Position numbers and translations under genes: made by a program. Shown piece by piece: positions 15,701 through 30,048 of a stretch of 64,000 nt of DNA. Where the stretch lies: contig JAKZAN010000005.1 of assembly GCA_023053545.1 (NCBI GenBank), forward strand, positions 248,001 to 312,000. Direction: 5' to 3'. Under the pieces are notes generated by a model. It searched no databases and was not told where the DNA came from. It worked only from the letters and a program-made list of their open reading frames with translations. Position 1 is the stretch's first letter; every line of letters starts with the position of its first letter. Origin of the DNA: Lepidurus packardi (lineage: Eukaryota > Arthropoda > Branchiopoda > Notostraca > Triopsidae).

Positions 15701-18700
15701 TAATTCCTTACGGACTGAACAAATTCCTTACCAACTTAATTAATTCCTTACGGACTGAACAAATTCCTTACGGACTTAAAAAATTCCTTACGGACTGAAC
15801 AAATTCCTTACGGACTTAATAAATTCCTTACGGACTGAATTAATTCCTTAAGGACTGAATTAATTCTTTACGGACTGAATTAATTCATTACGGACTGAAT
15901 TAATTCCTTACGGACTTAATTAATTCCTTACGGACTGAACAAATTCCTTAAAAACTTAATTAATTCCTTACGGACTTAAATAATTCTTTACGGACTGAAT
16001 TAATTCCTTACGGACTGAATTAATTCTTTACGGACTTATTTAATTCCTTACGGATTGAATTAATTATTTACGGACTTAATTAATTCCTTACGGACTGAAT
16101 TAATTCTTTAGATTGATTGAATTCTTTTCTTACTGTATTAATTCCTTACGGACTGAATTAATTCCTTACGGATTTAATTAATTCTTTACGGACTGAATTA
16201 ATTCCTTACGGATTGAATTAATTCTTTACGGACTTAAATAATTCCTTACGGAATTAATTAATTATTTAAGGACTTAATTAATCCCATACGGATTTAATTA
16301 ATTCCTTACGGACTGAACAAATTCCTTACGGACTTAATAAATTCCTTACGGACTTAATAAATTCCTTACGGACTTAATAAATTCCTTACGGACTTAATAA
16401 ATTCCTTACGGACTTAATTAATTCCTTACGGACTGAATTAATTCTTTAGGATTGATTGAATTCCTTTCTTACTGAATTAATTCCTTACGGACTGAATTAA
16501 TTCTTTAGGATTGATTAAATTCCTTTCTTACTGAATTAATTCCTTACGGACTGAATTAATTCCTTACGGACTTAATAAATTCCTTACGGACTGAATTAAT
16601 TCCTTACGGATTGAATTAATTCTTTACGGATTGAATTAATTCATTACGGACTGAATTAATTCCTTACGGACTTAATTAATTCCTTACGGACTGAACAAAT
16701 TCCTTACGGACTTAATAAATTCCTTACGGACTTAATTAATTCCTTAAGGACTGAATTAATTCTTTACGGACTGAATTAATTCATTACGGACTGAATTAAT
16801 TCCTTACGGACTTAATTAATTCCTTACGGACTGAACAAATTCCTTACCAACTTAATTAATTCCTTACGGACTTAAATAATTCTTTACGGACTGAATTAAT
16901 TCCTTACGGACTGAATTAATTATTTACGGACTTAATTAATTCCTTACGGACTGAATTAATTCTTTAGATTGATTGAATTCTTTTCTTACTGTATTAATTC
17001 CTTACGGACTGAATTAATTCCTTACGGATTTAATTAATTCTTTACGGACTGAATTAATTCCTTACGGATTGAATTAATTCTTTACGGACTTAAATAATTC
17101 CTTACGGAATTAATTAATTATTTAAGGACTTAATTAATCCCATACGGATTTAATTAATTCCTTACGGACTGAACAAATTCCTTACGGACTTAATAAATTC
17201 CTTACGGACTTAATAAATTCCTTACGGACTTAATAAATTCCTTACGGACTTAATAAATTCCTTACGGACTTAATTAATTCCTTACGGACTGAATTAATTC
17301 TTTAGGATTGATTGAATTCCTTTCTTACTGAATTAATTCCTTACGGACTGAATTAATTCTTTAGGATTGATTAAATTCCTTTCTTACTGAATTAATTCCT
17401 TACGGACTGAATTAATTCCTTACGGACTTAATAAATTCCTTACGGACTTAATAAATTCCTTACGGACTGAATTAATTCCTTACGGATTGAATTAATTCTT
17501 TACGGATTGAATTAATTCATTACGGACTGAATTAATTCCTTACGGACTTAATTAATTCCTTACGGACTGAACAAATTCCTTACGGACTTAATAAATTCCT
17601 TACGGACTTAATTAATTCCTTAAGGACTGAATTAATTCTTTACGGACTGAATTAATTCATTACGGACTGAATTAATTCCTTACGGACTTAATTAATTCCT
17701 TACGGACTGAACAAATTCCTTACCAACTTAATTAATTCCTTACGGACTTAAATAATTCTTTACGGACTGAATTAATTCCTTACGGACTGAATTAATTCTT
17801 TACGGACTTATTTAATTCCTTACGGATTGAATTAATTATTTACGGACTTAATTAATTCCTTACGGACTGAATTAATTCTTTAGATTGATTGAATTCTTTT
17901 CTTACTGTATTAATTCCTTACGGACTGAATTAATTCCTTACGGATTTAATTAATTCCTTACGGACTTAATTAATTCCTTACGGACTGAACAAATTCCTTA
18001 CGGACTTAATTAATTCCTTACGGATTTAATTAATTCTTTACGGACTGAATTAATTCCTTACGGATTGAATTAATTCTTTACGGACTTAAATAATTCCTTA
18101 CGGAATTAATTAATTATTTAAGGACTTAATTAATCCCATACGGATTTAATTAATTCCTTACGGACTGAACAAATTCCTTACGGACTTAATAAATTCCTTA
18201 CGGACTTAATAAATTCCTTACGGACTTAATAAATTCCTTACGGACTTAATAAATTCCTTACGGACTTAATAAATTCCTTACGGACTTAATAAATTCCTTA
18301 CGGACTTAATTAATTCCTTACGGACTGAATTAATTCTTTAGGATTGATTGAATTCCTTTCTTACTGAATTAATTCCTTACGGACTGAATTAATTCATTAG
18401 GATTGATTAAATTCCTTTCTTACTGAATTAATTCCTTACGGACTGAATTAATTCCTTACGGACTTAATAAATTCCTTACGGACTGAATTAATTCCTTACG
18501 GATTGAATTAATTCTTTACGGATTGAATTAATTCATTACGGACTGAATTAATTCCTTACGGACTTAATTAATTCCTTACGGACTGAACAAATTCCTTACG
18601 GACTTAATAAATTCCTTACGGACTTAATTAATTCCTTAAGGACTGAATTAATTCTTTACGGACTGAATTAATTCATTACGGACTGAATTAATTCCTTACG

Positions 18701-21700
18701 GACTTAATTAATTCCTTACGGACTGAACAAATTCCTTACCAACTTAATTAATTCCTTACGGACTTAAATAATTCTTTACGGACTGAATTAATTCCTTACG
18801 GACTGAATTAATTCTTTACGGACTTATTTAATTCCTTACGGATTGAATTAATTATTTACGGACTTAATTAATTCCTTACGGACTGAATTAATTCTTTAGA
18901 TTGATTGAATTCTTTTCTTACTGTATTAATTCCTTACGGACTGAATTAATTCCTTACGGATTTAATTAATTCCTTACGGACTTAATTAATTCCTTACGGA
19001 CTGAACAAATTCCTTACGGACTTAATTAATTCCTTACGGATTTAATTAATTCTTTACGGACTGAATTAATTCCTTACGGATTGAATTAATTCTTTACGGA
19101 CTTAAATAATTCCTTACGGAATTAATTAATTATTTAAGGACTTAATTAATCCCATACGGATTTAATTAATTCCTTACGGACTGAACAAATTCCTTACGGA
19201 CTTAATAAATTCCTTACGGACTTAATAAATTCCTTACGGACTTAATAAATTCCTTACGGACTTAATTAATTCCTTACGGACTGAATTAATTCTTTAGGGA
19301 TTGATTGAATTCCTTTCTTACTGAATTAATTCCTTACGGACTGAATTAATTCTTTAGGATTGATTAAATTCCTTTCTTACTGAATTAATTCCTTACGGAC
19401 TGAATTAATTCCTTACGGACTTAATAAATTCCTTACGGACTGAATTAATTCCTTACGGATTGAATTAATTCTTTACGGATTGAATTAATTCATTACGGAC
19501 TGAATTAATTCCTTACGGACTTAATTAATTCCTTACGGACTGAACAAATTCCTTACGGACTTAATAAATTCCTTACGGACTTAATTAATTCCTTACGGAC
19601 TGAATTAATTCTTTAGGATTGATTGAATTCCTTTCTTACTGAATTAATTCCTTACGGACTGAATTAATTCCTTACGGACTTAATAAATTCATTACGGACT
19701 GAATTAATTCCTTACGGATTGAACTAATTCTTTACGGACTGAATTAATTCATTACGGACTGAATTAATTCCTTACGGAATTAATGAATTCCTTACGGACT
19801 GAACAAATTCCTTACGGACTTAAATTATTCCTTACGGAATTAATTAATTCCTTAAGGACTTAATTAATCCCTTACGGACTTAATTAATTCTTTACGGACT
19901 GAATTAATTCCTTACGGATTGAATTAATTCTTTACGGACTTAATTAATTCCTTACGGACTGAATTAATTCCTTACGGATTGAATTAATTCTTTACGGACT
20001 TAATTAATTCCTTACGGACTGAACAAATTCCTTACGGACTTAAATAATTCCTTACGGAATTAATTAATTATTTAAGGACTTAATTAATCCCATACGGATT
20101 TAATTAATTCCTTACGGACTGAACAAATTCCTTACGGACTTAATAAATTCCTTACGGACTTAATAAATTCCTTACGGACTTAATAAATTCCTTACGGACT
20201 TAATTAATTCCTTACGGACTGAATTAATTCTTTAGGATTGATTGAATTCCTTTCTTACTGAATTAATTCCTTACGGACTGAATTAATTCTTTAGGATTGA
20301 TTAAATTCCTTTCTTACTGAATTAATTCCTTACGGACTGAATTAATTCCTTACGGACTTAATAAATTCCTTACGGACTGAATTAATTCCTTAAGGACTGA
20401 ATTAATTCTTTACGGACTGAATTAATTCATTACGGAATGAATTAATTCCTTACGGACTTAATTAATTCCTTACGGACTGAACAAATTCCTTACCAACTTA
20501 ATAAATTCCTTACGGACTTAATTAATTCTTTACGGACTGAATTAATTCCTTACGGACTGAATTAATTCTTTACGGACTTATTTAATTCCTTACGGATTGA
20601 ATTAATTATTTACGGACTTAATTAATTCCTTACGGACTGAATTAATTCTTTAGGATTGATTGAATTCATTTCTTACTGTATTAATTCCTTACGGACTGAA
20701 TTAATTCCTTACGGACTTAATTAATTCCTTACGGACTTAATTAATTCCTTACGGACTGAACAAATTCCTTACGGACTTAATTAATTCCTTACGGATTTAA
20801 TTAATTCTTTACGGACTGAATTAATTCCTTACGGATTGAATTAATTCTTTACGGACTGAATTAATTCATTACGGACTGAATTATTTCCTTACCGACTGAA
20901 CAAATTCCTTACGGACTTAACTAATTCCTTACGGAATTAATTAATTCCTTAAGGACTTAATTAATCCCATACGGATTTAATTAATTCCTTACGGACTGAA
21001 CAAATTCCTTACGGACTTAATAAATTCCTTACGGACTTAATTAATTCCTTACGGACTGAATTAATTCTTTAGGATTGATTGAATTCCTTTCTTACTGAAT
21101 TAATTCCTTACGGACTGAATTAATTCTTTAGGATTGATTGAATTCCTTACGGACTGAACAAATTCCTTGCGGACTTAATTAATTCCTTACGGACTGAACA
21201 AATTCTTTACGGACTTAATTAATAACTTACGGACTTAATTAATTCTTTACGGACTGAATAAATTCCTTACGGACTTAATTAATTCCTTACGGACTGAATT
21301 AATTCTTTAGGATTGATTGAATTTCTTTCTTAATGAATTAATTCCTTATGGACTGAATTAATTCCTTACGGATTTAATTAATTCCTTACGGACTTAATTA
21401 ATTCGTTGCGGACTGAACTAATTCCTTACGGACTGAATTAATTCCTTACGGACTGAATTAATTCATTACGGACTGAATTAATCCCTTACGGACTTAATTA
21501 ATTCCTTACGGACTGAAGAAATTCCTTACGGACTTAATTAATTCCTTACGGACTGAACAAATTCCTTACGGACTTAATAAATTCCTTACGGACTGAATTA
21601 ATTCCTTAAGGACTGAATTAATTCTTTACGGACTGAATTAATTCATTACGGACTGAATTAATTCCTTACGGACTTAATTAATTCCTTACGGACTGAACAA

Positions 21701-22100
21701 ATTCCTTACCAACTTAATTAATTCCTTACGGACTTAAATAATTCTTTACGGACTGAATTAATTCCTTACGGACTGAATTAATTCTTTACGGACTTATTTA
21801 ATTCCTTACGGATTGAATTAATTATTTACGGACTTAATTAATTCCTTACGGACTGAATTAATTCTTTAGATTGATTGAATTCTTTTCTTACTGTATTAAT
21901 TCCTTACGGACTGAATTAATTCCTTACGGATTTAATTAATTCCTTACGGACTTAATTAATTCCTTACGGACTGAACAAATTCCTTACGGACTTAATTAAT
22001 TCCTTACGGATTTAATTAATTCTTTACGGACTGAATTAATTCCTTACGGATTGAATTAATTCTTTACGGACTTAAATAATTCCTTACGGAATTAATTAAT

Positions 22101-24094
22101 TATTTAAGGACTTAATTAATCCCATACGGATTTAATTAATTCCTTACGGACTGAACAAATTCCTTACGGACTTAATAAATTCCTTACGGACTTAATAAAT
22201 TCCTTACGGACTTAATAAATTCCTTACGGACTTAATTAATTCCTTACGGACTGAATTAATTCTTTAGGATTGATTGAATTCCTTTCTTACTGAATTAATT
22301 CCTTACGGACTGAATTAATTCTTTAGGATTGATTAAATTCCTTTCTTACTGAATTAATTCCTTACGGACTGAATTAATTCCTTACGGACTTAATAAATTC
22401 CTTACGGACTGAATTAATTCCTTACGGATTGAATTAATTCTTTACGGATTGAATTAATTCATTACGGACTGAATTAATTCCTTACGGACTTAATTAATTC
22501 CTTACGGACTGAACAAATTCCTTACGGACTTAATAAATTCCTTACGGACTTAATTAATTCCTTACGGACTGAATTAATTCTTTAGGATTGATTGAATTCC
22601 TTTCTTACTGAATTAATTCCTTACGGGCTGAATTAATTCCTTACGGACTTAATAAATTCATTACGGACTGAATTAATTCCTTACGGATTGAACTAATTCT
22701 TTACGGACTGAATTAATTCATTACGGACTGAATTAATTCCTTACGGAATTAATGAATTCCTTACGGACTGAACAAATTCCTTACGGACTTAAATTATTCT
22801 TTACGGAATTAATTAATTCCTTAAGGACTTAATTAATCCCTTACGGACTTAATTAATTCTTTACGGACTGAATTAATTCCTTACGGATTGAATTAATTCT
22901 TTACGGACTTAATTAATTCCTTACGGACTGAATTAATTCCTTACGGATTGAATTAATTCTTTACGGACTTAATTAATTCCTTACGGACTGAAATAATTCT
23001 TTACGGACTGAATTAATTCATTACGGACTGAATTAATTCCTTACGGACTGAACAAATTCCTTACGGACTTAAATAATTCCTTACGGAATTAATTAATTAT
23101 TTAAGGACTTAATTAATCCCATACGGATTTAATTAATTCCTTACGGACTGAACAAATTCCTTACGGACTTAATAAATTCCTTACGGACTTAATAAATTCC
23201 TTACGGACTTAATAAATTCCTTACGGACTTAATTAATTCCTTACGGACTGAATTAATTCTTTAGGATTGATTGAATTCCTTTCTTACTGAATTAATTCCT
23301 TACGGACTGAATTAATTCTTTAGGATTGATTAAATTCCTTTCTTACTGAATTAATTCCTTACGGACTGAATTAATTCCTTACGGACTTAATAAATTCCTT
23401 ACGGACGGAATTAATTCCTTACGGATTGAATTAATTCTTTACGGATTGAATTAATTCATTACGGACTGAATTAATTCCTTACGGACTTAATTAATTCCTT
23501 ACGGACTGAACAAATTCCTTACGGACTTAATATATTCCTTACGGACTTAATTAATTCCTTACGGACTGAATTAATTCTTTAGGATTGATTGAATTCCTTT
23601 CTTACTGAATTAATTCCTTACGGACTGAATTAATTCCTTACGGACTTAATAAATTCATTACGGACTGAATTAATTCCTTACGGATTGAACTAATTCTTTA
23701 CGGACTGAATTAATTCATTACGGACTGAATTAATTCCTTACGGAATTAATGAATTCCTTACGGACTGAACAAATTCCTTACGGACTTAAATTATTCCTTA
23801 CGGAATTAATTAATTCCTTAAGGACTTAATTAATCCCTTACGGACTTAATTAATTCTTTACGGACTGAATTAATTCCTTACGGATTGAATTAATTCTTTA
23901 CGGACTTAATTAATTCCTTACGGACTGAATTAATTCCTTACGGATTGAATTAATTCTTTACGGACTTAATTAATTCCTTACGGACTGAAATAATTCTTTA
24001 CGGACTGAATTAATTCATTACGGACTGAATTAATTCCTTACGGACTGAACAAATTCCTTACGGACTTAAATAATTCCTTACGGAATTAATTAAT
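22101..24094. repeat. Two adjacent 997-bp higher-order repeat copies
   Basis: The TATTTAAGG marker occurs at 22101, 23098 and 24095, exactly 997 bp apart twice. This is the same length as the copy at 1038-2034. The next marker is at 25290 (1195 bp on), where units have been inserted or rearranged shortly before the gap. Confidence 0.8.
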
Positions 24095-25448
24095 TATTTA
24101 AGGACTTAATTAATCCCATACGGATTTAATTAATTCCTTACGGACTGAACAAATTCCTTACGGACTTAATAAATTCCTTACGGACTTAATAAATTCCTTA
24201 CGGACTTAATTAATTCCTTACGGACTGAATTAATTCTTTAGGATTGATTGAATTCCTTTCTTACTGAATTAATTCCTTACGGACTGAATTAATTCTTTAG
24301 GATTGATTAAATTCCTTTCTTACTGAATTAATTCCTTACGGACTGAATTAATTCCTTACGGACTTAATAAATTCCTTACGGACGGAATTAATTCCTTACG
24401 GATTGAATTAATTCTTTACGGATTGAATTAATTCATTACGGACTGAATTAATTCCTTACGGACTTAATTAATTCCTTACGGACTGAACAAATTCCTTACG
24501 GACTTAATAAATTCCTTACGGACCTAATTAATTCCTTACGGACTGAATTAATTCTTTAGGATTGATTGAATTCCTTTCTTACTGAATTAATTCCTTACGG
24601 AATGAATTAATTCCTTACGGACTTAATAAATTCATTACGGACTGAATTAATTCCTTACGGATTGAACTAATTCTTTACGGACTGAATTAATTCATTACGG
24701 ACTGAATTAATTCCTTACGGAATTAATGAATTCCTTACGGACTGAACAAATTCCTTACGGACTTAAATTATTCCTTACGGAATTAATTAATTCCTTAAGG
24801 ACTTAATTAATCCCTTACGGACTTAATTAATTCTTTACGTACTGAATTAATTCCTTACGGATTGAATTAATTCTTTACGGACTTAATTAATTCCTTACGG
24901 ACTGAAATAATTCTTTAGGATTGATTGAATTCCTTTCTTACTGAATTAATTCCTTACGGACTGAATTAATTCCTTACGGATTTAATTAATTCCTTACGGA
25001 CTGAATTAATTCCTTACGGATTGAATTAATTCTTTACGGACTGAAATAATTCTTTAGGATTGATTGAATTCCTTTCTTACTGAATTAATTCCTTACGGAC
25101 TGAATTAATTCCTTACGGATTTAATTAATTCCTTACGGACTTAATTAATTCCTTACGGACTGAACAAATTCCTTACGGACTTAATTAATTCCTTACGGAT
25201 TTAATTAATTCTTTACGGACTGAATTAATTCCTTACGGATTGAATTAATTCTTTACGGACTTAAATAATTCCTTACGGAATTAATTAATTATTTAAGGAC
25301 TTAATTAATCCCATACGGATTTAATTAATTCCTTACGGACTGAACAAATTCCTTACGGACTTAATAAATTCCTTACGGACTTAATAAATTCCTTACGGAC
25401 TTAATAAATTCCTTACGGACTTAATAAATTCCTTACGGACTTAATTAA

Positions 25449-25548
25449 NNNNNNNNNNNNNNNNNNNNNNNNNNNNNNNNNNNNNNNNNNNNNNNNNNNN
25501 NNNNNNNNNNNNNNNNNNNNNNNNNNNNNNNNNNNNNNNNNNNNNNNN
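25449..25548. other. Assembly gap (100 N)
   Basis: Exactly 100 unknown bases, the conventional placeholder for a gap of unknown size. Array A variants lie immediately to the left and array B variants (CCTTACTTACTG, CGGAATGAATT) immediately to the right. The true distance, and even the adjacency of the two arrays, are not established by this sequence. Confidence 0.98.
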
Positions 25549-26060
25549 ATTCTTTAGGATTGATTAAATTCCTTACTTACTGAATTAATTCCTTTCGGAC
25601 TGAATTAATTCCTTACGGAATGAATTAATTCCTTACGGACTGAATTAATTAATTACGGACTGAATTAATTTCTTACGGAATGGATTAATTCCTTATGGAC
25701 TGAATTAATTAATTACGGACTGAATTAATTCCTTAAGGAATTAATGAATTACTTACGGACTTAATTAATTCATTACGGACTGAAATAAATCCTTACGGAC
25801 TGAATTATTTCATTACGGACCTAATTAAATCCTTACAGACTGAATTAATTCCTTATGGACTGAATTAATTCCTTACGGACTGAATCAAATCACTGAATAA
25901 ATTCCTTACGGACTGAATTAATTCCTTACTTACTGAATTAATTCCTTACCGATTTAATTAATTCCTTACCGATTTAACTAATTCCTTTCGGAATGAATTG
26001 ATTCCTTACGTACTAATTAGTTCCTTACGGACTTAATTAATTCATTACGGACTGAATTAA

Positions 26061-29000
26061 TTATTTTGGATTGATTGAATTCCTTACTTACTGAATTAAT
26101 TCCTTACGGACTGAAATAATTCCTTACGGACTGAATGTATTCCTTACGGACTGAATTAATTCCTTACGGACTGAATTAATTCCTTACGGACTGAATTAAT
26201 TCCTTACGGACTGAATCAAATCACTGAATAATTTCCTTCCGGACTGAATTAATTCTTTACGGACTGAATCAAATCACTGAATAAATTCCTTACGGACTGA
26301 ATTAATTCTTTTGGATTGATTGAATTCCTTACGGACTGAATTAATTCCTTATGGACTGAATTAATTCCTTACGGACTTAATTAATTCTTTTCGGAATGAA
26401 TTAATTCCTTACGGAATGAATTAATTCCTTACGGAATGAATTAATTCCTTACGGATTGAATTAATTCCTTACGTACTGAATTAATTCCTTTCGGAATGAA
26501 TTAATTCCTTACGGACAGAATTAATTAATTACGGACTGAATTTATTCATTACGGACTTAATTAAATCCTTACAGACTGAATTAATTCCTTACGTAATTAA
26601 TTAATTCCTTACGGACTGAATTAATTCCTTACGGACTGAATGAATTCCTTACGGACTGAATGAATTCCTTACGGACTGAATTAATTCCTTACGGAATGAA
26701 TTAATTCCTTACGGACTGAATTAATTCTTAAGGATTGATTAAATTCCTTACTTACTGAATTAATTCCTTACGGACTGAATTAATTCCTTACGGAATGAAT
26801 TAATACCTTACGGACTGAATTAATTCCTTACGGACTGAATTAATTCCTTACGGAATGGATTAATTCCTTACGGATTGAATTAATTCCTTACGGACTGAAT
26901 TAATTCCTTATGGATTGAATTAATTCCTTATGGACTGAATTAATTCATTACGGACTGAATTAATTCCTTAAGGAATTAATGAATTACTTACGGACTTAAT
27001 TAATTCATTACGGACTGAAATAATTCCTTACGGACTGAATTAATTCATTACGGACCTAATTTAATCCTTACAGACTGAATTAATTCCTTATGGACTGAAT
27101 TAATTCCTTACGGACTGAATCAAATCACTGAATAATTCCTTACGGACTGAATTAATTCCTTACTTACTGAATTAATTCCTTACCGATTTAATTAATTCCT
27201 TACCGATTTAATTAATTCCTTTCGGAATGAATTGATTCCTTACGTACTAATTAGTTCCTTACGGACTTAATTAATTCATTATGGACTGAATTAATTATTT
27301 TGGATTGATTGAATTCCTTACTTACTGAATTAATTCCTTACGGACTGAAATAATTCCTTACGGACTGAATGTATTCCTTACGGACTGAATTAATTCCTTA
27401 CGGACTGAATTAATTCCTTACGGACTGAATCAAATCACTGAATAATTTCCTTACGGACTGAATTAATTCCTTACGGACTGAATCAAATCACTGAATAAAT
27501 TCCTTACGGACTGAATTAATTCTTTTGGATTGATTGAATTCCTTACGGACTGAATTAATTCCTTACGGACTGAATTAATTCCTTACGGACTGAATTAATT
27601 CTTTTCGGAATGAATTAATTCCTTACGGAATGAATTAATTCCTTACGGAATGAATTAATTCCTTACGGATTGAATTAATTCCTTACGTACTGAATTAATT
27701 CCTTACGGACTGAATTAATTCCTTACGGACTGAATTAATTCCTTTCGGAATGAATTAATTCCTTACGGACAGAATTAATTAATTACGGACTGAATTTATT
27801 CATTACGGACTTAATTAAATCCTTACAGACTGAATTAATCCTTACGTAATTAATTAATTCCTTACGGACTGAATTAATTCCTTACGGACTGAATGAATTC
27901 CTTACGGACTGAATTAATTCCTTACGGAATGAATTAATTCCTTACGGACTGAATTAATTCTTAAGGATTGATTAAATTCCTTACTTACTGAATTAATTCC
28001 TTACGGACTGAATTAATTCCTTACGGAATGAATTAATACCTTACGGACTGAATTAATTCCTTACGGACTGAATTAATTCCTTACGGAATGGATTAATTCC
28101 TTACGGATTGAATTAATTCCTTACGGACTGAATTAATTCCTTATGGATTGAATTAATTCCTTATGGACTGAATTAATTCATTACGGACTGAATTAATTCC
28201 TTAAGGAATTAATGAATTACTTACGGACTTAATTAATTCATTACGGACTGAAATAATTCCTTACGGACTGAATTAATTCATTACGGACCTAATTTAATCC
28301 TTACAGACTGAATTAATTCCTTATGGACTGAATTAATTCCTTACGGACTGAATCAAATCACTGAATAATTCCTTACGGACTGAATTAATTCCTTACTTAC
28401 TGAATTAATTCCTTACCGATTTAATTAATTCCTTACCGATTTAATTAATTCCTTTCGGAATGAATTGATTCCTTACGTACTAATTAGTTCCTTACGGACT
28501 TAATTAATTCATTATGGACTGAATTAATTATTTTGGATTGATTGAATTCCTTACTTACTGAATTAATTCCTTACGGACTGAAATAATTCCTTACGGACTA
28601 AATGTATTCCTTACGGACTGAATTAATTCCTTACGGACTGAATTAATTCCTTACGGACTGAATCAAATCACTGAATAATTTCCTTACGGACTGAATTAAT
28701 TCCTTACGGACTGAATCAAATCACTGAATAAATTCCTTACGGACTGAATTAATTCTTTTGGATTGATTGAATTCCTTACGGACTGAATTAATTCCTTACG
28801 GACTGAATTAATTCCTTACGGACTGAATTAATTCTTTTCGGAATGAATTAATTCCTTACGGAATGAATTAATTCCTTACGGAATGAATTAATTCCTTACG
28901 GATTGAATTAATTCCTTACGTACTGAATTAATTCCTTACGGACTGAATTAATTCCTTACGGACTGAATTAATTCCTTTCGGAATGAATTAATTCCTTACG

Positions 29001-29742
29001 GACAGAATTAATTAATTACGGACTGAATTTATTCATTACGGACTTAATTAAATCCTTACAGACTGAATTAATTCCTTACGTAATTAATTAATTCCTTACG
29101 TACTGAATTAATTCCTTACGGACTGAATGAATTCCTTACGGACTGAATGAATTCCTTACGGAATGAATTAATTCCTTACGGACTGAATTAATTCTTAAGG
29201 ATTGATTAAATTCCTTACTTACTGAATTAATTCCTTACGGACTGAATTAATTCCTTACGGAATGAATTAATACCTTACGGACTGAATTAATTCCTTACGG
29301 ACTGAATTAATTCCTTACGGAATGGATTAATTCCTTACGGATTGAATTAATTCCTTACGGACTGAATTAATTCCTTACGGATTGAATTAATTCCTTATGG
29401 ACTGAATTAATTCATTACGGACTGAATTAATTCCTTAAGGAATTAATGAATTACTTACGGACTTAATTAATTCATTACGGACTGAAATAATTCCTTACGG
29501 ACTGAATTAATTCATTACGGACCTAATTTAATCCTTACAGACTGAATTAATTCCTTATGGACTGAATTAATTCCTTACGGACTGAATCAAATCACTGAAT
29601 AAATTCCTTACGGACTGAATTAATTCCTTACTTACTGAATTAATTCCTTACCGATTTAATTAATTCCTTTCGGAATGAATTGATTCCTTACGTACTAATT
29701 AGTTCCTTACGGACTTAATTAATTCATTACGGACTGAATTAA
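26061..29742. repeat. Three ~1.23-kb higher-order repeat copies in array B
   Basis: The TTATTTTGGATTG marker is spaced 1234, 1233 and 1215 bp. The one-base difference between the first two comes from a missing T at about 27839 (GAATTAATCC in place of GAATTAATTCC). Unit order, including the GAATCAAATCACTGAATAA and TACTAATTAG units, is the same in successive copies. Confidence 0.8.
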
Positions 29743-30048
29743 TTATTTTGGATTGATTGAATTCCTTACTTACTGAATTAATTCCTTACGGACTGAAATA
29801 ATTCCTTACGGACTGAATGTATTCCTTACGGACTGAATTAATTCCTTACGGATTGAATTAATTCCTTACGTACTGAATTAATTCCTTACAGACTGAATTA
29901 ATTCCTTACGGACTGAATTAATTCCTTTCGGAATGAATTAATTCCTTACGGACAGAATTAATTAATTACGGACTGAATTTATTCATTACGGACTTAATTA
30001 AATCCTTACAGACTGAATTAATTCCTTACGTAATTAATTAATTCCTTC

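Larger units (their letters stand above)
1..25448. repeat. Satellite array A (20-bp monomer, ~1-kb higher-order repeats)
   Basis: Uninterrupted tandem array of a 20-bp monomer, consensus TTCCTTACGGACTGAATTAA, about 35% GC, with one CpG per unit. All units read have the same orientation. Array-specific variants end in ACTGAACAAA, ACTTAATAAA or ATTGAATTAA. A recurrent 19-bp unit (TTCTTTAGGATTGATTGAA) is followed by TTCCTTTCTTACTGAATTAA and shifts the 20-bp register by one base. Variants recur in fixed order, giving higher-order repeats of about 1 kb. The marker TATTTAAGG occurs at 61, 1098, 2095, 3370, 4347, 8551, 12238, 12497, 15147, 16263, 17119, 18115, 19131, 20069, 22101, 23098, 24095 and 25290. 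Between about 5.9 and 14.5 kb the order is more scrambled, with units such as TAACTTACGG and TTCCTTGCGG. No open frame of useful length is seen, as TAA stops recur in nearly every unit. The array ends at an assembly gap, so its true length is unknown. Confidence 0.97.
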
